64,000 nucleotides of DNA from Hymenobacter norwichensis DSM 15439 (GCF_000420705.1 NZ_ATVL01000008.1:701718-765717); one strand, 5' to 3'. Shown: positions 25,440 to 34,639, counted from the first letter of the stretch. The notes: a model not told the origin generated them from the letters alone. Numbers and translations are program-made.

Positions 25440-27098
25440 ATGTCTGCTAAATTCAGTTTGCACGCCAACGTCATCAACCTGTTTGCCAACACGATAACGC
25501 CCGCTATGCTGCGCGTAGCCGAAGGCCGCATTCAGGCTGTTGAGCCCACGGGCGCCTCCGTCCCCGACCCTAGCTTACCGTATGCCTTGCCGGGGTTTGT
25601 TGATGCCCATGTACACATTGAAAGCTCATTGCTGATACCCGCCGAGTTTGCACGGCTGGCCGTGGTGCACGGCACAGTGGCCACCGTATCCGACCCGCAC
25701 GAAATTGGGAATGTGCTGGGCGTAGCAGGCGTGGAGTTCATGCTGGAAAGTGGGCGGCAGGTACCATTTAAGTTCTGCTTTGGTGCTCCGTCGTGCGTAC
25801 CAGCCACCCCGTTTGAAACAGCTGGGGCTGAAATAACGGCCGCCGACATCGAGCAGCTGTTTCAAAACTCAGAAATCGGGTATCTGGCTGAAATGATGAA
25901 CTGGCCCGGCGTGTTGAACCGCGACGCGGGCGTGATGGAGAAAATCCGGCTGGCGCAGCAGTATGGCCGCCCCGTAGATGGACACGCCCCTGGCCTGCGC
26001 GGCACCGATGCCCAGCGTTACGCCGAAGCCGGCATCAGCACCGACCATGAGTGTTTCACGGCAGAAGAGGCGCTTGACAAGCTAGCCATAGGCATGAAGG
26101 TTCTGATTCGGGAAGGCTCAGCGGCCCGCAATTTTGAAGCCCTGATTGATTTGCTACCCGAGCACTACGAACACCTCATGTTCTGCTCCGACGACAAGCA
26201 CCCCGATACACTAGTGCTGGGTCACATCAACCAGTTGGTGCAGCGGGCCTTGGCGCGCGGCCAAGATGTACTAAAAGTGCTGCGCGTGGCTTGCCGTAAC
26301 CCCGTCGAGCATTACCGCCTACCCGTGGGTCTGCTCCGCATCGGTGACCCGGCCGACTTTATCGTGGTGGATAACCTAACCGATTTTCAGGTTCAGCAGA
26401 CGTATCTGAACGGTGAGTTGGTTGCCGAAAACGGAGCTACGCTTATTTCTTCGGTGCCGGGTCGCGTCATCAACAATTTCCACGCCTACCCCGTTAGCGC
26501 CCCCGATTTTCAGTTGCCAGCTCCTGACAGAAGCCAACAAGCCACCAGCAGAGTGATTGAGTGCTTTGATGGGCAGCTTATCACGGCCCGCCACGACTTA
26601 CCGGCCCGCATAGAAAACGGCTTAGTGGTGCCCGATGTAGCGCAGGATGTGCTGAAACTTACGGTAGTGAACCGTTACCACGCCGCCCCGCCGGCCGTGG
26701 CGTTCATTAAGGGCTTCGGGCTGAAGCACGGAGCCTTGGCCAGCAGCGTCGGCCACGATTCTCACAACATTACTGCCGTTGGCTGTGACGATGAAAGTAT
26801 AGCGCGGGCCGTCAATCTGGTAATGGAAGCACGTGGTGGCTTGGCAGCTGTAGGCGCCAACGGCGAGGAGTTATTGCTGCCGCTGCCCGTCGCAGGCCTT
26901 ATGTCGGAGCAGGATGGCTACCGCGTAGCCGAAGCCTACGCCGCCATTGATTTACTTTCGCGGCAATTGGGTTCCCCATTGGGGGCACCGTTCATGACCC
27001 TTTCGTTTATGGCACTGCTGGTTATTCCTAGCTTGAAACTTAGCGACAAAGGCTTGTTCGACGGGGAGGCCTTCCGGTTTGTAGAGGCGGTGGGGTAG
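25440..27098 (+). CDS. ade: Adenine deaminase
   Basis: A 552-residue amidohydrolase that converts adenine to hypoxanthine plus ammonia in purine salvage. It has the metal-binding DAHVHIESS (HxH), SDPHEIGNV, GYLAEMMNWPGV, VDGHAPGL, DHECFTAEEALDK and the metal Asp in FCSDDKHPDTL. The C-terminal domain has SSVGHDSHNITAVG, diagnostic of the Ade family. Length matches the family. It stands alone, read divergently from the small lipoprotein gene (86 bp apart), and is followed by a perfect 42-bp palindrome. Confidence 0.96.
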   Translation: MSAKFSLHANVINLFANTITPAMLRVAEGRIQAVEPTGASVPDPSLPYALPGFVDAHVHIESSLLIPAEFARLAVVHGTVATVSDPHEIGNVLGVAGVEFMLESGRQVPFKFCFGAPSCVPATPFETAGAEITAADIEQLFQNSEIGYLAEMMNWPGVLNRDAGVMEKIRLAQQYGRPVDGHAPGLRGTDAQRYAEAGISTDHECFTAEEALDKLAIGMKVLIREGSAARNFEALIDLLPEHYEHLMFCSDDKHPDTLVLGHINQLVQRALARGQDVLKVLRVACRNPVEHYRLPVGLLRIGDPADFIVVDNLTDFQVQQTYLNGELVAENGATLISSVPGRVINNFHAYPVSAPDFQLPAPDRSQQATSRVIECFDGQLITARHDLPARIENGLVVPDVAQDVLKLTVVNRYHAAPPAVAFIKGFGLKHGALASSVGHDSHNITAVGCDDESIARAVNLVMEARGGLAAVGANGEELLLPLPVAGLMSEQDGYRVAEAYAAIDLLSRQLGSPLGAPFMTLSFMALLVIPSLKLSDKGLFDGEAFRFVEAVG

Positions 27099-27105
27099 CG
27101 TTAGA

Positions 27106-27196
27106 AAAAGCTAAAAGACGGGAGCCCGGAGTTAGAAGAAAATAGAACAGGTTATTCTATTTTCTTCTAACTCCGGGCTCCCGTCTTTTAGCTTTT
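27106..27196. repeat. Perfect 42-bp inverted repeat, 7-nt loop
   Basis: Arms 27106-27147 and 27155-27196 are exact reverse complements along 42 bp (outer end AAAAGCTAAAAGACGGGAGC); the loop is CAGGTTA. It occupies nearly the whole 102-bp gap between the convergent ade and response-regulator genes. Flanking A/T runs could let it terminate both ways, but the stem is far longer than a normal terminator. Confidence 0.95.
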
Positions 27197-27200
27197 CATT

Positions 27201-27611
27201 TTAAAACCGCTTTTTCAGCAGCTTTTCCATTTTTTCTTCGGTCAACGGCTTAGCCAGGTACTCCACATTGGGGTACTGAGCCACGCGGGCCGTGTCAGCG
27301 GCGTGCATAGAGGTGGTTAGCACTGCCATAACTGTTTTAGCTTTCGACTGGTCAGGCAACGCATCATACAGCTTCAGAAACTCGAAGCCATCCATGCCAG
27401 GCATCTTCAAATCAACGAAAACCAGTGCCGGCGTAGCATCGGATTCTTCCAAGTCGCTGTCGTCACCCCACAGAAACTGAAAAGCCTGCTCAGCTTTCCG
27501 GAAGGTGTGCACCTTTTCGGCCACGTCAAGACGACTGAGCAGCCGGTTGTTCAGGAAACTGGTGGTTTCGTTGTCGTCAACCAGAATGATACTGCGCAAT
27601 TTCTTGGGCAT
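27201..27611 (-). CDS. Stand-alone response regulator receiver protein
   Basis: A 136-residue CheY-like receiver with no output domain. The acidic pocket is VDDNETTSF near residue 10, the phospho-Asp is in LVFVDLKMPGMDGFEFL, the switch Thr is in VMAVLTTSM, and the Lys is in YLAKPLTEEKM. Such single-domain regulators act in phosphorelays or bind target proteins directly. No kinase is adjacent. It differs from typical CheY in a short acidic insertion (WGDDSDLEESDATP) before the phosphorylation strand. It is convergent with ade. Confidence 0.92.
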   Translation of the reverse strand: MPKKLRSIILVDDNETTSFLNNRLLSRLDVAEKVHTFRKAEQAFQFLWGDDSDLEESDATPALVFVDLKMPGMDGFEFLKLYDALPDQSKAKTVMAVLTTSMHAADTARVAQYPNVEYLAKPLTEEKMEKLLKKRF

Positions 27612-27678
27612 AAGACTGTGAGCTTTTTTTCAATGAAAGAGTAGCAGCGCAAACCAGACAAATTAGACACGGCAAATG

Positions 27679-28656
27679 TTACAGCCAGCCTTGCTCGCGC
27701 ATCCAATCGTCGTTGTAAATCTTGCCAAGGTAGCGGGTGCCGTGGTCAGGTAGAATCACTACCATCGTGTCGCCTTCCTGAAGGTGCTGCCGGGCATATT
27801 CTAGTGCTCCGAAAACGGCCGATCCGCACGACCAGCCCACAAACAACCCCTCTTCTTTAGCTAAACGACGGGTCATGAGCGCTCCGTCTTGATCGGTTAC
27901 CTTAATGAATAGGTCGATGAGGTCGAAGTTAACATTTTTAGGCAAAATGTCTTCTCCAATGCCTTCGGTCTTATACGGGTAGATTTCACTTTTATCGAAT
28001 ACCCCCGTTTCTTTGTACTTTTTGAACACTGAGCCATAGGTGTCGATACCTACCGTCTTCAAATCGGCATTTTGTTCTTTCAGGTACTTGGCCGTGCCGC
28101 AAATGGTACCGCCAGTACCCACACCACACGCCAAGTGCGTGATGGTGCCTTCCGTCTGCTGCCAGATTTCAGGACCGGTGCTTTCGTAATGGGCCGCCGT
28201 GTTCGAGAGGTTGTCGTACTGGTTGGGATAGAATGAGTTCGGCGTTTCGGCGGTCAGGCGGCGCGCCACAGAATAGTAGGAGCGCGGGTCTTCGGGCGCT
28301 ACGTCAACGGGGCAGATAACTACTTCGGCACCTACGGCGCGCAGAATATCCTGTTTTTCCTTGCTCTGCTTGTCGCTCATCACGAAGATGCACTTGTAGC
28401 CGCGCGCAATGGCGCCTAGGGCCAAGCCCATGCCGGTGTTGCCAGAAGTGCCTTCGATGATGGTGCCGCCGGGCTTGAGGAGTCCGGCTTTCTCGGCATC
28501 GTCAATCATTCGGATGGCCATCCGGTCTTTCACTGAGTTGCCGGGGTTCAGGTATTCCACTTTGGCCAGCACGGTACCTTTAATACCGTCCGTGACCTTG
28601 TTGAGCCGGACCAGCGGCGTATTACCGATGGCCTCGACTATGTTGTTGAGGTACAT
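27679..28656 (-). CDS. PLP-dependent cysteine synthase / cystathionine beta-synthase-like enzyme
   Basis: A 325-residue fold-type II PLP enzyme. The Schiff-base Lys is in NPGNSVKDRMA, the substrate loop is GTSGNTGMGLA, and the phosphate-binding loop is GVGTGGTICGTAKYL. The VAPEDPRSYYSVARRL segment is more like cystathionine beta-synthase than CysK, but the haem and CBS regulatory domains of eukaryotic CBS are absent. It could make cysteine from O-acetylserine or cystathionine from homocysteine plus serine. The ATG at 28656 directly begins the conserved MYLNNIVEAIGNTPLV. Divergent from sucD. Confidence 0.88.
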   Translation of the reverse strand: MYLNNIVEAIGNTPLVRLNKVTDGIKGTVLAKVEYLNPGNSVKDRMAIRMIDDAEKAGLLKPGGTIIEGTSGNTGMGLALGAIARGYKCIFVMSDKQSKEKQDILRAVGAEVVICPVDVAPEDPRSYYSVARRLTAETPNSFYPNQYDNLSNTAAHYESTGPEIWQQTEGTITHLACGVGTGGTICGTAKYLKEQNADLKTVGIDTYGSVFKKYKETGVFDKSEIYPYKTEGIGEDILPKNVNFDLIDLFIKVTDQDGALMTRRLAKEEGLFVGWSCGSAVFGALEYARQHLQEGDTMVVILPDHGTRYLGKIYNDDWMREQGWL

Positions 28657-28689
28657 GTGAGGGGGAATTATTATTGAGAGAGGGGGCAG

Positions 28690-28697
28690 CAAAGGTA
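28690..28697 (-). promoter_or_regulatory. -7 box for the cysteine-synthase-like gene
   Basis: TACCTTTG on the minus strand fits TAnnTTTG, 34 bp upstream of the ATG at 28656. No good -33 element is seen. Confidence 0.45.
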
Positions 28698-28785
28698 CGA
28701 ATTTCAGATGGGAGCCGCCTGCTACGATAGCATTTGCTTGGAACTACGGTCTGAATCCATCCTAGGCCAGAATGACAACAAGCAC

Positions 28786-28816
28786 CTTGCCGCAGCCTTA
28801 AAAAAGGCTACTTTTG
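28786..28816 (+). promoter_or_regulatory. Bacteroidota-type promoter for sucD
   Basis: CTTG (28786-28789), exactly 19 bp, then TACTTTTG (28809-28816), matching TTTG-N19-TAnnTTTG with one mismatch. The predicted 5' leader before the ATG at 28885 is about 60 nt. Confidence 0.65.
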
Positions 28817-28884
28817 CGCACCCGCTGCTTGCAGCGGCCAGTAGTTCCAGCTGCAACCGCAACCTACCTATAACCCCTCTTTAC

Positions 28885-29766
28885 ATGAGTGTTCTGGTCA
28901 ACAAGGATTCCAAAGTGATTGTGCAGGGCTTTACCGGCTCCGAAGGCTCGTTTCATGCCCAGCAGATGATTGAGTACGGCACCAACGTGGTGGGCGGCGT
29001 TACGCCCGGCAAAGGCGGCACCAGCCACCTCGACCGGCCCGTGTTCAATACCGTAGCGGAGGCCGTAGAGCAGGCCGGCGCCGATACCAGCATCATCTTC
29101 GTGCCGCCGGCTTATGCCGCCGACGCCATCATGGAAGCCGCCGACGCCGGTATCAAGGTTATTATCACCATCACCGAAGGCATTCCTACCAAGGACATGA
29201 TTGCGGTGAAAGAATACCTGAAAGGCCGCGAAGGCCTGCGTATGATCGGCCCGAACTGCCCCGGCGTAATGACGGCTGGCGAGTGTAAAGTGGGTATCAT
29301 GCCCGGCTTTATCTTCACGAAAGGCAAAATCGGTATCGTTTCGAAGTCGGGTACGCTGACCTACGAAGCCGTTGACCAGCTCACTAAAGCCGGCCTCGGC
29401 CAGACCACGGCCATCGGCATCGGCGGTGACCCCATCATTGGCACCACCACCAAAGAAGCCGTGGAACTGCTCATGAACGACCCCGAAACCGAAGGTATCG
29501 TAATGATCGGTGAAATTGGCGGTGGCATGGAAGCCGAAGCAGCTCGCTGGATCAAGGAAACCGGCAACAAAAAGCCCGTAGTTGGCTTCATTGCTGGCCA
29601 GACGGCCCCTCCCGGCCGCCGCATGGGTCACGCAGGTGCCATCGTAGGAGGCGCCGACGATACGGCTGCTGCTAAAATGGCCATCATGCGCGAGTGTGGT
29701 ATCCACGTAGTAGACTCTCCCGCCGAAATCGGCGACACGATGCTGCGCGTACTGGGCGGCAAATAG
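28885..29766 (+). CDS. sucD: Succinyl-CoA ligase, alpha subunit
   Basis: A 293-residue TCA-cycle enzyme subunit that binds CoA and carries the phospho-His intermediate. Motifs are [18 protein letters not shown] (CoA-binding Rossmann), [28 protein letters not shown] and the active-site GHAGAIVGG (His about residue 248). It converts succinyl-CoA to succinate with NTP formation. sucC is not adjacent, as is common in Bacteroidota. A textbook promoter lies at 28786-28816; the ATG at 28885 is the family start, and a terminator follows. Confidence 0.97.
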   Translation: MSVLVNKDSKVIVQGFTGSEGSFHAQQMIEYGTNVVGGVTPGKGGTSHLDRPVFNTVAEAVEQAGADTSIIFVPPAYAADAIMEAADAGIKVIITITEGIPTKDMIAVKEYLKGREGLRMIGPNCPGVMTAGECKVGIMPGFIFTKGKIGIVSKSGTLTYEAVDQLTKAGLGQTTAIGIGGDPIIGTTTKEAVELLMNDPETEGIVMIGEIGGGMEAEAARWIKETGNKKPVVGFIAGQTAPPGRRMGHAGAIVGGADDTAAAKMAIMRECGIHVVDSPAEIGDTMLRVLGGK

Positions 29767-29799
29767 AGAGGCGCAACTACGTCTGTAGTATAGCTATAG

Positions 29800-29837
29800 A
29801 AAAGTGGACTCAACAGATCTGTTGGGTCCACTTTTTT
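29800..29837 (+). terminator. Rho-independent terminator of sucD
   Basis: AAAAGTGGACTCAACA (29800-29815) pairs with TGTTGGGTCCACTTTT (29820-29835), with one G-T pair and a GATC loop, followed by more T. Confidence 0.9.
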
Positions 29838-29885
29838 GTGCTTATTTGCTACTGATAACAATTATTGTCATTGAAAGAATATTGT

Positions 29886-31085
29886 ATGCAATTCTCTAGA
29901 AATCTGATTTCTGTTGCTCTTTTTACACCTCTCTTACTATCCTGCCGAAAGGAAATAGAGGAGGTAACTATAGAGGTAGACAAGCAATATAGTTGGACAG
30001 AGGTAAAGTATCTGATCAATTATCAACGCAATGTCTTACGGGTAGTGCCAGGAACGAATACGCTTAATTTACAAGTGATAGGGCAGTTTGAGGTGCTTTC
30101 GCCAATTCCTGGTTCTGCTGAACAAAAGGCTAATGGTTATTACACGGGTTTTGGCCGGACTCCGTCACGCACTTGGGGCACCGACCCACTGCCGTGGGAT
30201 GTACGCAATGCCGTACCGATGAACGAAAATTTCTACGCCAATCCAAAAGATAACCGTGAAGTTGCTTCCAATACATTACTCACTATTTATCCAACTAAGT
30301 TCTTCGACAGAGGCACTCAACTGAACCTGCGTAGCCTGGACCCAACTGCTACGCAGTTTGAAAATTTTTTGGGTGGCTCACAATACCCTTTTGGGGCTAT
30401 CAACCGCAACAATTAGTTACTGTGCGGCTACCGCACGAATGATGATCAGGCTAACTCCTTTCAGTTGGTATTGAGTAGGCTTATTAACACATCGACTACT
30501 GGGTCAACCCTTGTTGGCACAACGCAAATAAGCTCGCAACTTATCCGCATACCCACCCCTCCTGGCCGGAGCCAATTCAATTATAAAAGTTTCTGGGCCG
30601 TTGACGATTACTTTTTGGTGTGGTGCGACGGCTATGGCCTGTTTAAAATCACTCAGGATGGCACTTATCAGCAGGTAAATGGCACTTTTACTCAAGCTAC
30701 TGGTCCAGTAAATCCCACTGCTGTTTATAAATTAAAGGGTATTGTGTACTCCCTGCAGCGAGGTGGCACTATTTGGACTTCAAACAATGACTGCGCAAGT
30801 TGGCAGCGTTTAGATGGTTTCAATTCCGCGCTCGACTTATCTACTTTCTATTCAGTAGGCGACAGTTTGGTAGGCATTACGCATGGTGCTGTAACCAACA
30901 GCGTTTATACCTTCCGGTGGCTGAACGCCAGTACTGTTCGCCTGCGCGAGCTAAAAAACGACGGTATAGGGTACGCTGATTTCTCTGACCTGGCCCAACT
31001 CGGCGATACTGTGTATTTAGGCACTACTAACGGTCTGTTTAAACGCCCACTCAATAAATTTTTCGAGAGCAAATCAGCCAAGTAG
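29886..31085 (+). pseudogene. Lipoprotein gene split by an in-frame amber stop
   Basis: The ATG at 29886 opens a lipoprotein (MQFSRNLISVALFTPLLLSC, Cys at residue 20) that stops at TAG 30414-30416 (codon 177). The same frame then stays open for 222 codons to 31085, with no further start needed; residues just after the stop (LLCGYRTNDDQANSFQ) join smoothly. The second half looks like a repeat-type beta protein (FLVWCDGYGLFKITQDG, GTIWTSNNDCASWQRLDG, DTVYLGTTNGLFKR), resembling sialidase or photosynthesis-stability-like propeller strands. The gene is visibly more A+T rich than its neighbours. A single base change explains the break; two separate genes are less likely, because the second half has no ATG near its start. 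Confidence 0.7.
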
Positions 31086-31090
31086 CTTAT

Positions 31091-31855
31091 CTACTTACGG
31101 CCTTCCTGCCCGCCTATGTTCACCACAATCCCGAACTGAAACACCGAGTTGGAGGCTTTTAGGAACTTGCGGCTGCGCAACCCGAAGTTGCTGCCGCTGA
31201 TAAGCTGAAGCTGAAGCGGCCCGACCACCTGAATACGGGTATAAGTAATAGGCTCCAGAAACACATTGTCTTCGGGAGCAACATCGAGCCCGTTCACCTT
31301 TAGCTTATCCAATTGCATGAAGCTGGCCCGCAAGGCGGTACCGTAGTTGAACGGCCAGTCGCGCCCGAATGCGTGGAAGCTTTTTTCCTCCTTCGAGGTG
31401 TAATTCACTTGCACGAAATATTTGTGCAACGTGCCCTCGGCTGTTTCGGCGGTGAAGTTAGTTTCTTGGTTGAAGCGGGTGCGCTTGGTGCTGCCCACAC
31501 CTAGGCCGCCGTACACTTCCAGCACGCGCCGGTCTTTGCGCAAGCGGGTGAAGTATCCTACGCCGGCCTCTACAAAGTCGTGGTCCACGGATTCGCGCTC
31601 GGCTTTACTACCGAACAAGCTTTCTTTTTTATTGGAATGCAGGAACGAAGCCGAACCCATTACCCCAATATGCTCCCCCACGGCGTAAGCACCCTGCACC
31701 GCGGTGTTGTTGCTAAAATTGGTGTGTACCCCAGCGCTCCACTCGCCTTTCTGCGTGAGTAGGGGCACTTGCGGGGGTGGCGGAAAATAAAGTGACGAGC
31801 AGCTAGCCAATAGAGGTAAGCTCAACAAAACGGACGCACGAAGCAAACGAAGCAT
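31091..31855 (-). CDS. Predicted outer-membrane lipoprotein/beta-barrel, unknown function
   Basis: A 254-residue protein with a lipoprotein signal (MLRLLRASVLLSLPLLASCSS, Cys at ~19) followed by the Pro-rich LYFPPPPQVPLL. It then has a barrel-like series of amphipathic strands (VHTNFSNNTAVQGAYAVGEHIGVM, VEVYGGLGVGSTKR-like, IQVVGPLQLQLISGSNFGLR, VFQFGIVVNI). No named family recognised. The ATG at 31855 puts the signal at the N-terminus. It is convergent with the broken gene on its left and divergent from the flavoprotein gene on its right. Confidence 0.7.
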   Translation of the reverse strand: MLRLLRASVLLSLPLLASCSSLYFPPPPQVPLLTQKGEWSAGVHTNFSNNTAVQGAYAVGEHIGVMGSASFLHSNKKESLFGSKAERESVDHDFVEAGVGYFTRLRKDRRVLEVYGGLGVGSTKRTRFNQETNFTAETAEGTLHKYFVQVNYTSKEEKSFHAFGRDWPFNYGTALRASFMQLDKLKVNGLDVAPEDNVFLEPITYTRIQVVGPLQLQLISGSNFGLRSRKFLKASNSVFQFGIVVNIGGQEGRK

Positions 31856-31997
31856 GAAGGGCGGGCAGAAACAGATAATTCGAGAGCCAAACGCAAGATA
31901 CCTCACGTAGTTGTGTGGCCACGGGCTCGACAGTTGCGTACTGATTGACAGGCAGCAGCCACCGCGGCAGCTTCCCATTGTTCAAACTTCGCGCTTT

Positions 31998-33398
31998 ATG
32001 CCCAATACTTCCTACGACACTCTTATTATTGGCTCCGGCCAAGCCGGAAATCCGCTTGCCACTGCCCTTGCCGATGCTGGCCAACGGGTAGCTCTCATTG
32101 AGGAAAATTTACTGGGAGGCTCTTGCATCAACTACGGCTGCTCACCTGTGAAAGCCATGCTGGCTTCCGCTGAGCGTGCCCATCAACTGCGTACTGCCAC
32201 TACCTACGGTGTACAAGGCGCCGAACCCAAAGTAGATATAGCCGCTGTACTAAAGCGCAAAGACGAAATCATTGGCGACATGCGCGAAGGAGTGCGTAGC
32301 AACCTCACCAAGGAACACAAGGGTATTACCGTGCTGGAGGGCCACGCCGCTTTCACCGGGCCGCGCAACATAGTGTTCACGCCTACCAAAGGTCCCGTGC
32401 AGGAACTCACGGCTAAGCGCATCTTCATCAATACCGGCACCCGCGCCACTATCCCGGAAATCGAAGGATTGGAAGGCCTACCCTATCTCACCACTACCCA
32501 ACTACTCGACCTTAAGGAATTGCCTGAGCACCTGGTTATTCTGGGCGGTGGATATATCGGCTTGGAGTTCAGCCAGATGTTTCGGCGGTTCGGCTGCGAG
32601 GTTACCATCATCGAGTCGGGCAAGCAGTTGCTGGAACGCGAAGACGACGACGTGTGCGAGGCGCTCAGCGAAATCCTGACCAAGGAAGGCGTGGAGATTG
32701 TGCTGAATGCCGAAGTCCGGCTCGTGTCGCGCAACACCGAGGGCATCTTCACCCTCACGGCCAGCACCAAGCAGGGTGAGCGGCGCATTCGGGGCACTCA
32801 CTTGCTGGTAGCCACCGGCCGCACCCCTAATACTGACGCGCTGGGCCTCGAACAGGCGGGCATCAAGCTCGATGAGAAGCACTTCATTGAAGTGAATGCC
32901 CAGCTCGAAACCAACGTGCGCGGCGTGTACGCCCTCGGCGATGTGCACGGCGGCCCCCAGTTCACCCACATCAGCTACGACGACTACCGCGTGGTGCGCG
33001 ACAACCTGCTCACGCGGGGCAAGCGCCGCTCGGCCAAGCAGCGCCCCCTCCCCTATTGCGTGTACACCGAGCCTCAACTGGGCCGCATCGGCCTCAACGA
33101 AAGCCAAGCTCAGGAAGAAGGCATTACGTACCGCGTAGCCACCATGCCCGTCAGCACGATAGGCCGCGCCCGCGAAACCGGCCAGACCGGCGGCTTCTGG
33201 AAAGTACTAGTTGATGCCAAGGACCAGATTATTGGCGCCACTGTGCTGTCTGCGGAAGGTGGTGAAGTCATGACCATGTTCCAGCTAGCCATGATGGGCA
33301 AGCTGAAATATCAGCAGCTCCAGAATATGGTCATTGCGCACCCAAGCTGGGCCGAGGGCCTGAACAACGTATTTGCCAAGCTGGACAAGCCGGAGTAA
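31998..33398 (+). CDS. Mercuric-reductase-like FAD pyridine-nucleotide disulfide oxidoreductase
   Basis: A 466-residue class I flavoprotein. The FAD-binding motif is LIIGSGQAGNPLATALA, the redox disulphide GGSCINYGCSPVK (CxxxxC), the NAD(P)-binding region LVILGGGYIGLEFSQMF, the second FAD motif VYALGDVHGG, and the C-terminal dimer segment HPSWAEGLNNVFAKLD (His and Glu typical of this fold). The family includes dihydrolipoamide dehydrogenase, mercuric reductase and SthA. The active-site loop reads CINYGCSPVK rather than CLNVGCIPSK, and the C-terminus lacks the vicinal Cys pair of MerA, so mercury reduction is not supported. A terminator follows. Confidence 0.88.
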   Translation: MPNTSYDTLIIGSGQAGNPLATALADAGQRVALIEENLLGGSCINYGCSPVKAMLASAERAHQLRTATTYGVQGAEPKVDIAAVLKRKDEIIGDMREGVRSNLTKEHKGITVLEGHAAFTGPRNIVFTPTKGPVQELTAKRIFINTGTRATIPEIEGLEGLPYLTTTQLLDLKELPEHLVILGGGYIGLEFSQMFRRFGCEVTIIESGKQLLEREDDDVCEALSEILTKEGVEIVLNAEVRLVSRNTEGIFTLTASTKQGERRIRGTHLLVATGRTPNTDALGLEQAGIKLDEKHFIEVNAQLETNVRGVYALGDVHGGPQFTHISYDDYRVVRDNLLTRGKRRSAKQRPLPYCVYTEPQLGRIGLNESQAQEEGITYRVATMPVSTIGRARETGQTGGFWKVLVDAKDQIIGATVLSAEGGEVMTMFQLAMMGKLKYQQLQNMVIAHPSWAEGLNNVFAKLDKPE

Positions 33399-33432
33399 GT
33401 TGTTGAGGATAGCTTAGTTGTTTCAACCAATT

Positions 33433-33467
33433 AAAAAGCCCGCTTTGCTTTGCACGACGGGCTTTTT
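33433..33467 (+). terminator. Rho-independent terminator
   Basis: AAAAAGCCCG (33433-33442) pairs with CGGGCTTTTT (33458-33467), 35 bp past the flavoprotein stop. Confidence 0.88.
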
Positions 33468-33530
33468 GCTGCGCTGTTCCTACGAACCACTATTTTCGGA
33501 TTACTGTAGCTCCCCGTAATCCAGCTCCTC

Positions 33531-34085
33531 ATGAAGATATTTGCGGAAACTGAGCGGCTATTACTCCGCGAGTTCCTATCCACCGATGCGCACGGTATGT
33601 TTGAGCTGGACTCCGACCCCGAGGTGCACCGCTACTTGGGCAACGAGCCGGTGCAGTCCATCGAGCAAAGCCAGGAGATGATAGCCTTCATCCGGCAGCA
33701 ATACCTAGATAATGGCATTGGGCGCTGGGCAGTTATCGACAAAGCAAACACCGAATTTATTGGCTGGGCTGGCCTCAAGCTTATCCGGGAGCCCATCAAC
33801 CACCACGTTGATTTCTATGATGTTGGCTACCGATTTATCCGCCGCTATTGGGGCCGGGGGTATGCCACCGAAGCCGCCCAAGCCTCAGTAGACTATGGTT
33901 TCCAGGTGCTGCGCCTGCCAAGATTATACGCCATAGCCGACATGCAGAATCTAGCCTCCCGAGCAGTATTGGCTAAGGTGGGCCTACGTCACGCGGGCGT
34001 ATTCAACGACGATGGGGTGCCCACAGCTTGGTTGGAAGCCCAAAGGCCCGCACCCGGAACGGGTTCAGCAGGTAGCTTTAGTTAG
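33531..34085 (+). CDS. GNAT-family N-acetyltransferase (RimJ/RimL type)
   Basis: A 184-residue acetyltransferase. The N-terminal strand reads FAETERLLLREFLSTDA, typical of RimJ/RimL-like enzymes; the acetyl-CoA pyrophosphate-binding loop is RRYWGRGYATEAAQASVDYGF (R/Q-x-x-G-x-G/A). The later FNDDG corresponds to the acceptor side. These enzymes acetylate N-termini of proteins or small molecules; the acceptor is unknown. The C-terminal segment (PAPGTGSAGSFS) extends a little past the fold. Its stop is 19 bp ahead of the next gene's start. Confidence 0.85.
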   Translation: MKIFAETERLLLREFLSTDAHGMFELDSDPEVHRYLGNEPVQSIEQSQEMIAFIRQQYLDNGIGRWAVIDKANTEFIGWAGLKLIREPINHHVDFYDVGYRFIRRYWGRGYATEAAQASVDYGFQVLRLPRLYAIADMQNLASRAVLAKVGLRHAGVFNDDGVPTAWLEAQRPAPGTGSAGSFS

Positions 34086-34104
34086 AGTCCATATTACTTC
34101 CTGT

Positions 34105-34572
34105 ATGAAAGCCAGATGCCTGAAAACACGTCCTATAGCTCTTGCCTTCCTGGTTGCAGCATTGACAGACTGCGAACAAAGACCCACCACTTCCGCTACG
34201 CCCGCCGCACCCATGCCACCCGCGGCAGCCAGTCCATCAACATCTCCATCAGCCCCAGCCAAACCCATCTACGCAGGCACGTATACGGTACAGGATACGG
34301 CAGTGTGTGCCCTCTCTATCACCATTGGAAAGCAAGCCGATGGCTACAGTTTCACTACGGGCACAACCCAGGGGCAAGTGCAGGTAGAGCAGCAAGATTC
34401 CAGCACGTATTTCACCTTCGCCGGGCTAAAAGGTGCCGACCCAGTAGACGATGTAGAAGCTGTTTGGCAGGACAGCATGCTGGTCATCCAGAATACTGGC
34501 AACTCCATGAACCCATACACGCGCTTCGAGCAGTGCGACGCGAAATATCTGGAACTGGTGCGGCAGCGGTAG
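34105..34572 (+). CDS. Small lipoprotein-like secreted protein, unknown
   Basis: A 155-residue protein with a probable lipoprotein signal (MKARCLKTRPIALAFLVAALTDC, Cys ~23) and a low-complexity Thr/Ala/Pro/Ser linker (TSATPAAPMPPAAASPSTSPSAP). A compact beta domain follows (YAGTYTVQDTAVCALSITIGKQADGYSFTTG, GNSMNPYTRFEQCDAKYLELV) with two cysteines that could pair. No family is recognised. The ATG at 34105 is chosen. It is probably co-transcribed with the acetyltransferase and ends at a hairpin. Confidence 0.65.
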   Translation: MKARCLKTRPIALAFLVAALTDCEQRPTTSATPAAPMPPAAASPSTSPSAPAKPIYAGTYTVQDTAVCALSITIGKQADGYSFTTGTTQGQVQVEQQDSSTYFTFAGLKGADPVDDVEAVWQDSMLVIQNTGNSMNPYTRFEQCDAKYLELVRQR

Positions 34573-34580
34573 ATAAAGCA

Positions 34581-34616
34581 CAAAAGCTGTTGCGGCCGAA
34601 ACCACAACAGCTTTTG
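34581..34616. terminator. Rho-independent terminator
   Basis: CAAAAGCTGTTG (34581-34592) pairs with CAACAGCTTTTG (34605-34616), 12 bp perfect, between the convergent lipoprotein gene and rny. Confidence 0.85.
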
Positions 34617-34639
34617 CATAAACTGATTAGCTACTATTA

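Noticed and set aside
28864..29706. 280-residue minus-strand frame across sucD
   Set aside because: It mirrors sucD; translation has no family features and the opposite strand has all SucD motifs plus a promoter.
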